From positions 1 through 11,608 of the forward strand of contig JACQAI010000002.1 of assembly GCA_016195115.1 (NCBI GenBank): a stretch of DNA of 11,608 bases. The letters run 5' to 3'. The DNA comes from Pseudomonadota bacterium (GTDB taxonomy: Bacteria > Pseudomonadota > Alphaproteobacteria > Elsterales > Elsteraceae). Shown here in pieces: positions 6,752 through 11,608 of the stretch. The notes beneath the pieces are model-generated. The model saw only the letters and a program-made list of their open reading frames with translations. It was not told the DNA's origin and searched no databases. Numbering within the stretch: the stretch's first letter is position 1; each line of letters begins with the position of its first letter. The translations under genes were made by a program, and so were the position numbers.

Positions 6752-7216
6752 ATGCCTCGAACCCTCGTTGCCGCGCCGCTGGCACCCGATGACCTGCTCC
6801 AGGCTTTTCCGCTGGCGCGCGCGCTGGTGCCGCAGCTCGAGTTGACGACTTGGCTCGACTTCGCGCGCCGCCAATCCGGCAAGCCGACGTCCCACGGCAT
6901 CATCGCGGTGCGCGACGATCGGGGCTATTTCCACGGCCTGTTCAGCTATGAGATCCGCCACGCGCTGGGCGACGGCGTCACGCTCGAGGTCGGCTTGGCG
7001 GTCGCCATGGAGCTGCTCGACCGCGCCGGGCCGGCGGCAGCCGTACTGTTGGAGGAGATCGATGCGCTGGCGGCGCGGCTGCGCTGCGCCGCCGTCCAGG
7101 TTCATCTCAGGCCCGATCAGCGGCGGCTGCGCCGCCGCTTCGAAGGCAGCGGCCACGGCGTGTGCGGCGTCGTGCTGGGCCGGACGATCGTCGCCGCGGC
7201 GCCATTGACACCGTAA
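6752..7216 (+). CDS. GNAT-like hypothetical protein
   Basis: A 154-residue protein. A strand-turn-strand region RGYFHGLFSYEIRH (57-70), then a strand and helix ending in ELLDRAGPAAAVLLEEID, then VQVHLRPDQ and RRRFEGSGHGV (128-138) follow the secondary-structure order of GNAT acetyltransferases, but the acetyl-CoA loop R/Q-x-x-G-x-G/A is not recognisable, so activity is doubtful. Start choice: ATG 6752 fits the transcription start predicted from the FNR box and is where the fold begins. ATG 6725, nine codons upstream, has a modest AAGG (6714-6717) and remains possible if transcription comes from fnr. Substrate unknown; the FNR box suggests a role in low oxygen. Confidence 0.75.
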   Translation: MPRTLVAAPLAPDDLLQAFPLARALVPQLELTTWLDFARRQSGKPTSHGIIAVRDDRGYFHGLFSYEIRHALGDGVTLEVGLAVAMELLDRAGPAAAVLLEEIDALAARLRCAAVQVHLRPDQRRLRRRFEGSGHGVCGVVLGRTIVAAAPLTP

Positions 7217-7298
7217 CCGCCTCGACTAGGGTTCGCCTCCGCACGTCGCGGGTTTTGCGCTCGTGGGGCGTGCGCCCTGCCGCTATCGGAGGCTCGCC

Positions 7299-7808
7299 AT
7301 GAAGGCCGGAGAACTGCGCGCGCTGCAGGCGCCGCTCAAGGAGCGTTATCGCGATCAGCCGGATGCCGCGGTCGTCACGTTGCGCGCGCGCGGCCGCCTC
7401 GGCGACGCGGGGCTGACGTGCAAGGTCGAGACCGGCCGCGCCCTGGTCGAGGCCGGGCTGCACCCGGCGACCGGCGGCGACGGCATGGCGGCGTGCTCAG
7501 GCGACATGCTGCTCGAAGCGCTGGTGGCGTGCGCCGGCGTCACCCTGCGCGCGGTCGCGACCGCGCTCGAGATTCCACTCAAGGGCGGCACGGTCAGCGC
7601 CGAGGGCGATCTCGATTTCCGCGGCACGCTGGGCGTCAGCAAGGAGGCGCCGGTCGGCTTTCGCGACATCCGGCTCAGCTTCGATCTCGAGACCGACGCG
7701 CCGGCCGACAAGCTCGAGAGCCTGGTCAAGCTGACCGAGCGCTACTGCGTCGTCTATCAGACCCTGCGCAGCCCGGCGAAGCTCGGCCTGACGGTGCGCA
7801 CGACGTAA
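7299..7808 (+). CDS. OsmC/Ohr-family protein
   Basis: A 169-residue cytosolic protein of the OsmC-like fold. The two family cysteines are Cys78 in LLEALVACAGVTLR, at the start of the central helix, and Cys150 in LTERYCVVYQTL. An extra cysteine, Cys66, lies in MAACSGDM. OsmC and Ohr proteins reduce organic hydroperoxides through these two cysteines; the more general OsmC-like group has unproven substrates, and this protein is not close enough to Ohr to say. Start ATG 7299 is set by GGAGG (7288-7292) six bases upstream; the frame continues upstream from 7263 without support. It lies 82 bases after the GNAT-like gene and ends three bases before the end of the convergent amidase gene. Confidence 0.88.
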   Translation: MKAGELRALQAPLKERYRDQPDAAVVTLRARGRLGDAGLTCKVETGRALVEAGLHPATGGDGMAACSGDMLLEALVACAGVTLRAVATALEIPLKGGTVSAEGDLDFRGTLGVSKEAPVGFRDIRLSFDLETDAPADKLESLVKLTERYCVVYQTLRSPAKLGLTVRTT

Positions 7809-7811
7809 CGT

Positions 7812-9233
7812 TCAGTGCGCGACGACCGGGTCGATCGGGGTCTTGCCCGCGAGCCCGAGCTCGGCTTCGAGCGCGGCGGCGGCCGACAGTAGCGCGGCCT
7901 CGCCGTGGAACGGCGCGACGATCTGCAGGCCGATCGGCAGGCCATCCTTGGTGAAGCCGCACGGGATCGAGATCGCCGGACAGCTCGTCAAGGTGATGGC
8001 GAAGCTGGCGATCAGCCAGCCGACATAGTCGGCGAACTTGTGATCGCCGACCTGGGCGACGTAGCGCTGCTCGATGTCGAACGGCGGCACGATCACGGCC
8101 GGCGTCACGAGCAGGCCGTAACGCTGGAAGAATTCGGCAATACCGTGGGTCAGCGCCGCGCGCGCCATCTCGGCGCGGTCGACGTCCTCGGCGCTGAGCT
8201 TGAGGCCGGCCTCGATGTTGCCGACGATCTCGGGCTTGAGGTCCTTGCGGTTGGAGCGCAGCAGCGAGGCGTAGCGCGCCGCGAACGACGCCGCGCGGAG
8301 CACGCGGAAGATCTCGGTAGCGTCGCCGAAGTCGGGGCAGGTTTCGTCGACGCGCGCGCCCAGCTTCTCGAGCGCGCGCACCGCCGCGGCGCACGTCGCG
8401 CGGACCTCGGCATCGACCGGCAGCAGGCCGCCGAGGTCGGGGCTCCAGGCGATCGCGCGCGGCAGCAGCGGCGCGGCGGCGGCGCGCTGGAACGGCTCGG
8501 CCGGCCGCGCCAGCGACAGCGGGTCGTCGCGATGCTCGCCCGCCATGGCGTCGAGCAGCAGCGCGACGTCGCCGACCGTGCGGCCCATCGGGCCGTCGAC
8601 CGACATCGTATCGAACGGCAAGGTGCGGCCGCCGCTGTGGGCGACCCGCCCGGGTGACGGCCTGAGCCCGACGACGCCGCAAAAACTCGCCGGAATGCGC
8701 AGCGAGCCGCCGAGGTCGGAGCCGTGGGCGAGCCACGCCTGGCCGGTCGCCAGCGCCGCCGCGGCGCCGCCCGACGAGCCGCCGGCGGTCTGCGTCGTCC
8801 GCCACGGATTGCGCGTCTTGCCGAACACCTCGTTGAAGGTGTTGGCGCCGGCGGCGAACTCCGGCGTGTTCGACTTGGCGAGCACGAGCGCGCCGCGCGC
8901 CTCGAGCATGTCGACCGTGGCGCTCGAGGTCGTCGGCACGTGGTCGGCATAGATCGGCGAGCCGTAGGTCGTGCGCACGCCGGCGACGTCGGCGGTGTCC
9001 TTGATCGCGATCGGCAGGCCGGCAAGCCAGCCGGGATCGTCGGCGCTGCCGGCGGGCAGGCGTAGCGCGGCGGCGCGGGCGCGCTCGGCGCATAGGGTCG
9101 GCAGGGCGTTGACCGGCGCGCCGACCGCCGCGATGCGCGCCAGCGCGGCGTCGATCAGCTCGACCGGCGAGACCTCTCGCCGGCGCAGCCGCGCCACGGC
9201 CTCGCGCGCCGACAGTCGCCACAGCTCGGTCAT
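7812..9233 (-). CDS. Amidase-signature family amidohydrolase
   Basis: A 473-residue hydrolase of the amidase-signature family, the normal length. The Ser-cisSer-Lys triad is visible: Lys78 in GLPIAIKDTADVAG, Ser153 in TAGGSSGGAAAALA and nucleophile Ser177 in GSDLGGSLRIPASFCG. The C-terminal part has the usual TSCPAISIPCGFTKDGLPIGLQI substrate-pocket strand. No partner GatB or GatC gene is present, so it is unlikely to be the tRNA amidotransferase subunit; a stand-alone amidase is more likely, substrate unknown. ATG (9231-9233) is preceded by AGAGGGG on the minus strand (about 9243-9249). It converges on osmC with a three-base gap and no terminator between. Confidence 0.93.
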   Translation of the reverse strand: MTELWRLSAREAVARLRRREVSPVELIDAALARIAAVGAPVNALPTLCAERARAAALRLPAGSADDPGWLAGLPIAIKDTADVAGVRTTYGSPIYADHVPTTSSATVDMLEARGALVLAKSNTPEFAAGANTFNEVFGKTRNPWRTTQTAGGSSGGAAAALATGQAWLAHGSDLGGSLRIPASFCGVVGLRPSPGRVAHSGGRTLPFDTMSVDGPMGRTVGDVALLLDAMAGEHRDDPLSLARPAEPFQRAAAAPLLPRAIAWSPDLGGLLPVDAEVRATCAAAVRALEKLGARVDETCPDFGDATEIFRVLRAASFAARYASLLRSNRKDLKPEIVGNIEAGLKLSAEDVDRAEMARAALTHGIAEFFQRYGLLVTPAVIVPPFDIEQRYVAQVGDHKFADYVGWLIASFAITLTSCPAISIPCGFTKDGLPIGLQIVAPFHGEAALLSAAAALEAELGLAGKTPIDPVVAH

Positions 9234-9373
9234 CGGATTCGCCCCTCTCGCCTATGCCGCGCGATCCTGGCACGCGCCTCGAATCGCGGCCAGCGGCCCA
9301 TGCGCGTGCGCAACTTGTCGCAGGCTCGGCCGGCATGTCATCGTGCCCCCTCAACTATCGGTAGGGGCTCAAC
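9234..9373. other. Divergent intergenic region between amidase and membrane protein genes
   Basis: This 140-base gap must hold the promoters of both the minus-strand amidase gene and the plus-strand membrane protein gene. I see no FNR-type box and no convincing -35/-10 pair. The plus-strand gene has an AGGGG (9363-9367) six bases before its ATG. Confidence 0.5.
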
Positions 9374-9871
9374 ATGGCCGATACAAAAACAGCGGCCGCC
9401 GGGGGAAACAGCGCGATCATGCCGATCGTCGGCGTGTTCGTCGCCGGCGTGGTGGCGGTCCTGACGTTCCACCAGGTGGCGATCTGGGTGCTCCACCTGT
9501 TCGGCGTGCTGCCGAACGTCGCCTACAACTTCACCGCGGCGACCAAACCGCTCGGCGTGCCGGTCGTGCTGTCGTTGGCCTTCTGGGGCGGCGTATGGGC
9601 GCTCCCGATGGCCTGGCTGATGCGCGACCGCAGCGGTGCCGGCTACTGGTGGTTCGCCCTGCTGTTCGGCGCCGTCGTCGTGACCCTCGGTGCGTGGTTC
9701 GTCGTGCCGTGGATCAAGGGCGCGTTTGGGGTCACGGGTCCGGCGGCGACCACCGTCCTCGGCCGACCGCTCGGCCTCAACATCATCGTCGGGCCGATCG
9801 TCAACGGCGCCTGGGGTGTCGGCGTCGCCCTGATCCTCAAGCTGATGCCGGCCGGCTGGGCCTGGCGGTAG
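9374..9871 (+). CDS. Small integral membrane protein, four predicted helices
   Basis: A 165-residue protein of no family I recognise. Hydrophobic segments at about 15-45, 61-83, 91-112 and 134-157 predict four inner-membrane helices, with a short Ala/Thr-rich N-terminal tail (MADTKTAAAGGN). Two Gly/Pro-rich stretches, GVTGPAATTVLGRPLG and IIVGPIVNGAWGVG, precede and begin the last helix. No charged or metal-binding motif is evident. The start ATG 9374 has AGGGG six bases upstream. The gene stands alone: a divergent amidase on the left and a REP-like element then a small RNA on the right, so its neighbours give no clue to function. Confidence 0.85.
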   Translation: MADTKTAAAGGNSAIMPIVGVFVAGVVAVLTFHQVAIWVLHLFGVLPNVAYNFTAATKPLGVPVVLSLAFWGGVWALPMAWLMRDRSGAGYWWFALLFGAVVVTLGAWFVVPWIKGAFGVTGPAATTVLGRPLGLNIIVGPIVNGAWGVGVALILKLMPAGWAWR

Positions 9872-9898
9872 AGAGCCTCAGCCGGCTCGGTGCGCGCG

Positions 9899-9947
9899 CC
9901 CTCTCCCGCAGTGCGGGAGAGGGAAGGGGCCCGCGGCGCAGCCGCGG
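9899..9947. repeat. REP-like palindromic element (two hairpins)
   Basis: Hairpin 1 is CCCTCTCCCGCA / TGCGGGAGAGGG, 12-base perfect arms around one base (9899-9923). Hairpin 2 is CCGCGGC-GCA-GCCGCGG (9931-9947). The pair, joined by aaggggc and followed by gcgggtga, resembles the dispersed palindromic repeats found after genes in many Alphaproteobacteria. It starts 27 bases after the membrane protein gene and may protect or end its mRNA, though no T-tract follows. Copy number cannot be judged from one window. Confidence 0.7.
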
Positions 9948-10085
9948 CGCGGGTGACGGCCGCATACGCCCTAACCCTTTGGCAACGTTTTCGATTCACT
10001 AAAAGTTTAGGAACTGCATCGCTGCGTCCGACTGTTGCAAAGACGCCGCAGGACCCGGGATCGTTCGCCAATGGCGATTAGGCTC
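9948..10085. other. Non-coding stretch upstream of the small RNA
   Basis: No convincing gene. It contains the 12-base palindrome CTAAA-AG-TTTAG (9999-10010), a GGAAC (10010-10014) reminiscent of EcfG-type -35 elements but without a matching -10, and GGACCCGGG (10051-10059), which is the exact inverse complement of 10116-10124. TCGCCA-A-TGGCGA (10065-10077) forms a further short inverted repeat. Confidence 0.4.
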
Positions 10086-10114
10086 TTGTGCAGTGCAGCA
10101 ACAAGCCCTATGTA
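10086..10114 (+). promoter_or_regulatory. Probable promoter of the small RNA
   Basis: TTGTGC (10086-10091), a 17-base spacer and TATGTA (10109-10114) form a reasonable housekeeping promoter. It would start transcription at about 10120-10121, exactly at the base of the UUCG hairpin. Confidence 0.5.
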
Positions 10115-10119
10115 ACCCG

Positions 10120-10180
10120 GGTCCGCTTCGGCGGACGTTTCCTCCCTAAACTCGGGCCGCAGCGATGCGGCCCTTTTTTT
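10120..10180 (+). ncRNA. Putative small RNA with anti-Shine-Dalgarno loop
   Basis: Three adjacent hairpins and a terminator without a coding frame. Hairpin 1 is GTCCGC-TTCG-GCGGAC (10121-10136), a stable UUCG tetraloop. Hairpin 2 is GTTT-CCTCCCT-AAAC (10137-10151), which displays CCUCCCU in the loop. Hairpin 3 is the terminator (10154-10180). The CCUCC loop is complementary to Shine-Dalgarno sites, the trait of alphaproteobacterial trans-acting RNAs of the alpha-r14/suhB and cuckoo type; I judge it related to that group from memory of the motif, not from a search. The probable promoter at 10086-10114 gives a transcript of about 60 bases. A longer version beginning upstream of 10051 would be possible and would fold differently, since 10116-10124 pairs with 10051-10059. 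Confidence 0.65.
10154..10180 (+). terminator. Rho-independent terminator of the small RNA
   Basis: GGGCCGCA-GCGA-TGCGGCCC forms an eight-base-pair stem with a GNRA-type tetraloop (10154-10173), followed by seven T (10174-10180). It works on the plus strand only. The nearest plus-strand protein gene ends about 280 bases earlier, so this terminator most likely belongs to the small RNA. Confidence 0.9.
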
Positions 10181-10186
10181 ATCCGT

Positions 10187-10200
10187 AATTGCGCGCAATT
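10187..10200. repeat. 14-base perfect palindrome AATTGCGCGCAATT
   Basis: A perfect palindrome lies directly after the terminator in the most AT-rich patch of the window, followed by gcaaaaaattttag. It is 27 bases beyond the stop of the minus-strand DUF2459 gene. It could be a protein-binding site or the end signal of that operon, but neither strand shows a T-tract directly after it. Confidence 0.35.
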
Positions 10201-10226
10201 GCAAAAAATTTTAGCGAATCCGGGCC

Positions 10227-10883
10227 TTACAAATGGGCCGTGATGCCGAATGACAGCGGTGCCCACCAGCCGGTCCGGATGCCGGCGCCGCGCAGCCCGG
10301 CGGCCAGCCATTCATTGCAGGTCTGCAGCGGGCTGTAGACTCCGACGGCGTCATAGAACGCGTCGCGCGTGCCGTAGCCGGGCTCCGGGCGCTTGATCGG
10401 CCGGCCGCCGGTATCGGTGCGGAACGACCCGCGGATGTAGTCGGCGAGCCGGCGATAGGTCTCCGGCGTGACCCTCACGCGTCGCAACTCGAGCCGCCGC
10501 GACGGGTCGTCGACGTAGGCGACGTGCAGCACCGTGTCGGTCGAGAACGACACCGCCTTGAGCGCGACCAGCGGCCGGAGGTCGGCGAGCGTGCGGGTCT
10601 CGAGATAGAAGTCGCGGTCGCCCCAGCCGAATGCGATGTGCGATGCCGGCGCGCCGCCGAACGCCTCGGGCGGACACCAGGCGGCCCAATCGACGCCGGC
10701 GGCGGCGATCGGCAGGATGACGTCGGCATGGAACAGGCTGGCGCTCACCGCGATCTCGATGCCGGCAGCGGCCGGCACGAAATCGCGGTTGGCCGGGACG
10801 AGGCCGAGCCCGACGGCGGCGGCGACATAACCGACGATCAGGAGCGCGAGCCCGCCCAGCGTCCGGCGCAGTGCGCGCAGCAC
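10227..10883 (-). CDS. DUF2459 (TIGR02117-like) family protein
   Basis: A 218-residue protein with an N-terminal hydrophobic helix (about 10-30), so membrane-anchored or exported. The soluble part has the DUF2459 landmarks: FHADVILP (His52), FGWGDRDFYLETRTLADLRP (85-104), LHVAYVDDP (119-127) and TCNEWLAAGLRGAG (188-201; Cys189). The family was first noted near urease genes; its function is unknown. A histidine near the N-terminus and a cysteine leading a C-terminal helix recall circularly permuted papain-like hydrolases, which is only an inference. Start GTG (10881-10883) is 13 bases after the stop of the MFS gene; the Shine-Dalgarno is weak. Probably in one operon with the transporter. Confidence 0.85.
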   Translation of the reverse strand: MLRALRRTLGGLALLIVGYVAAAVGLGLVPANRDFVPAAAGIEIAVSASLFHADVILPIAAAGVDWAAWCPPEAFGGAPASHIAFGWGDRDFYLETRTLADLRPLVALKAVSFSTDTVLHVAYVDDPSRRLELRRVRVTPETYRRLADYIRGSFRTDTGGRPIKRPEPGYGTRDAFYDAVGVYSPLQTCNEWLAAGLRGAGIRTGWWAPLSFGITAHL

Positions 10884-10896
10884 GCCGGTGGCGCCG

Positions 10897-11608
10897 CTAT
10901 TCCGCGGGCACCAGCTTCGGCGCCGGCTCGACCTCGTCCGGCCGGTGCGGGAAGCACAGCGCCCCCAGGAACACGATGAAACCGAACACCGCCAGCACCT
11001 GGAAGATCAAGGTGAAGTCGTTGCTGCGGTCGTGCAGCCAGGCGATCAGCTTGACGGCGCCGGCGCTGGCGCCGAACGACACGAAATAGCGCACCGCAAA
11101 GGCGCGCGCGCGCCACGCGTCGGTGGTGTATTTCGCCACCATGGCCTCGTTGATGGTGATCTGCCCGAAGATCGCGAACATCATGGTCACGGCGAGCGCC
11201 AGCAGCGCCCAGTCGTAGCCCCAGGCCGCCAGCAGCAGGCTCGGCGCCTGCAGCGCCGCCAGCGGGATGAAGGCGCTGCGCAGCGGGTAGCGGTCGATCA
11301 AGCGGCCCATCACCAACTGCGCCATCGCGCCGATCACGAACACGGTGGCGGCCAGGGCGCCGACGCCGAGCGGCGAGCCGGCGAGCATGGTCAGGCGCTC
11401 GTCGAACAATTTGGGCAGCGACACCGTGGTGGCGTTGAACGTGATGCCGCCGACCAGCGACACCACGACGATCACGGCGAAGGCGCGCACCACGATGGCG
11501 CGCGGCAGCGCCAGCTGCGCGCGCGCCTTGGTGCGCTGCGGCGCCGGCGCGTCGGGCACCAGGCGTAGGAACGCGACGCCGATCAGGATGCCGAGCAGTC
11601 CCGGCGCC
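10897..11608 (-). CDS. MFS transporter, C-terminal half (5' partial)
   Basis: The frame is open at the right edge, so the N-terminal half is missing. About 237 residues are visible. They begin in the last helix of the N-terminal half (PGLLGILIGVAFLRLVP), then a basic cytoplasmic linker (about residues APAPQRTKARAQ), then six hydrophobic helices. MGRLIDRYPLR between the second and third of these matches the MFS loop G-x-L-x-D-R-x-x-x-R of the second half. The C-terminal tail is short and charged. An inner-membrane secondary transporter; the substrate cannot be read from this part. The GTG at 11557-11559 is internal, not the start, because helix sequence continues upstream of it. Confidence 0.88.
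   Translation of the reverse strand, partial: APGLLGILIGVAFLRLVPDAPAPQRTKARAQLALPRAIVVRAFAVIVVVSLVGGITFNATTVSLPKLFDERLTMLAGSPLGVGALAATVFVIGAMAQLVMGRLIDRYPLRSAFIPLAALQAPSLLLAAWGYDWALLALAVTMMFAIFGQITINEAMVAKYTTDAWRARAFAVRYFVSFGASAGAVKLIAWLHDRSNDFTLIFQVLAVFGFIVFLGALCFPHRPDEVEPAPKLVPAE

Noticed and set aside
7239..7256. Terminator after the GNAT-like gene (CCGC-ACGTC-GCGG then GTTTT)
   Set aside because: The stem has only four base pairs and the T-run is four long.
7726..9354. Long open frames opposite or out of frame with real genes, such as 7726-9354, 5387-6715, 2195-3076 and 3538-4422, all on the minus strand
   Set aside because: They are Arg/Ala/Pro-rich or His/Asp/Gln/Val-rich translations typical of GC-rich shadow frames, overlap clearly recognisable genes (5387-6715 even spans two of them), and contain no known domain.
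10010..10036. EcfG-type general stress promoter (GGAAC at 10010) for the small RNA
   Set aside because: The -35 is perfect, but there is no CGTT at 16-17 bases; only TGTT at 18. The promoter at 10086-10114 fits better.
10120..10180. 6S RNA or tRNA in the 9872-10226 gap
   Set aside because: The unit is too short for 6S RNA and lacks its large central bubble; no tRNA cloverleaf, CCA end or TTCRA loop is present.
1..11608. CRISPR array, insertion sequence, prophage or defence system
   Set aside because: No regularly spaced repeats, transposase, integrase, nuclease or toxin-antitoxin gene was found on either strand.

Overview
The window is GC-rich throughout, with dense, mostly co-oriented genes and short gaps. 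It most likely comes from an alphaproteobacterium: it carries a FixL/FixJ pair, an FNR-type regulator with the C-x2-C-x7-C cysteine spacing, and a REP-like double hairpin of a kind common in that class. I cannot assign a genus. The most AT-rich stretch is around 10174-10226.

Layout. 1-2147: 3' part of a large ADP-forming acyl-CoA synthetase fused to a GNAT domain (Pat/PatZ type), open at the left edge. 2213-3079: tandem universal stress protein. 3172-6664: an oxygen-sensing cluster in the order FixL-like kinase, FixJ-like regulator, single-domain receiver, Fe-S FNR-type regulator. 6752-7216: small GNAT-like protein. 7299-7808: OsmC-family protein. 7812-9233 (minus): amidase-signature enzyme, convergent with osmC. 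9374-9871: four-helix membrane protein. 9872-10226: a 355-base gap holding a REP-like element and a probable small RNA with a strong terminator. 10227-10883 and 10897-11608 (both minus): a DUF2459 protein and the C-terminal half of an MFS transporter, probably one operon, open at the right edge.

How the parts work together (inference). The kinase has two PAS domains, and each keeps the histidine and arginine that bind and sense heme in FixL. It should signal low oxygen to FixJ. The next two genes are a lone receiver and an FNR protein with all four cluster cysteines. Two nearly identical FNR/FixK-type boxes (TTGATCCA[C/G]GTCAA) lie in front of the stress protein and the GNAT-like gene, at a distance that suits class II activation. 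The left part therefore reads as a self-contained hypoxia module: two oxygen sensors in series, with stress-protein and acyl-CoA/acetylation functions as local outputs. The order matches the fixL-fixJ-receiver-fixK2 order of Bradyrhizobium, but with a cluster-binding FNR at the last position.

The most notable items are the tandem heme-PAS kinase, the paired FNR boxes (one placed so that its target may be translated from a leaderless mRNA), a palindrome before the lone receiver gene, and a compact three-hairpin small RNA with an anti-Shine-Dalgarno loop at about 10120-10180.
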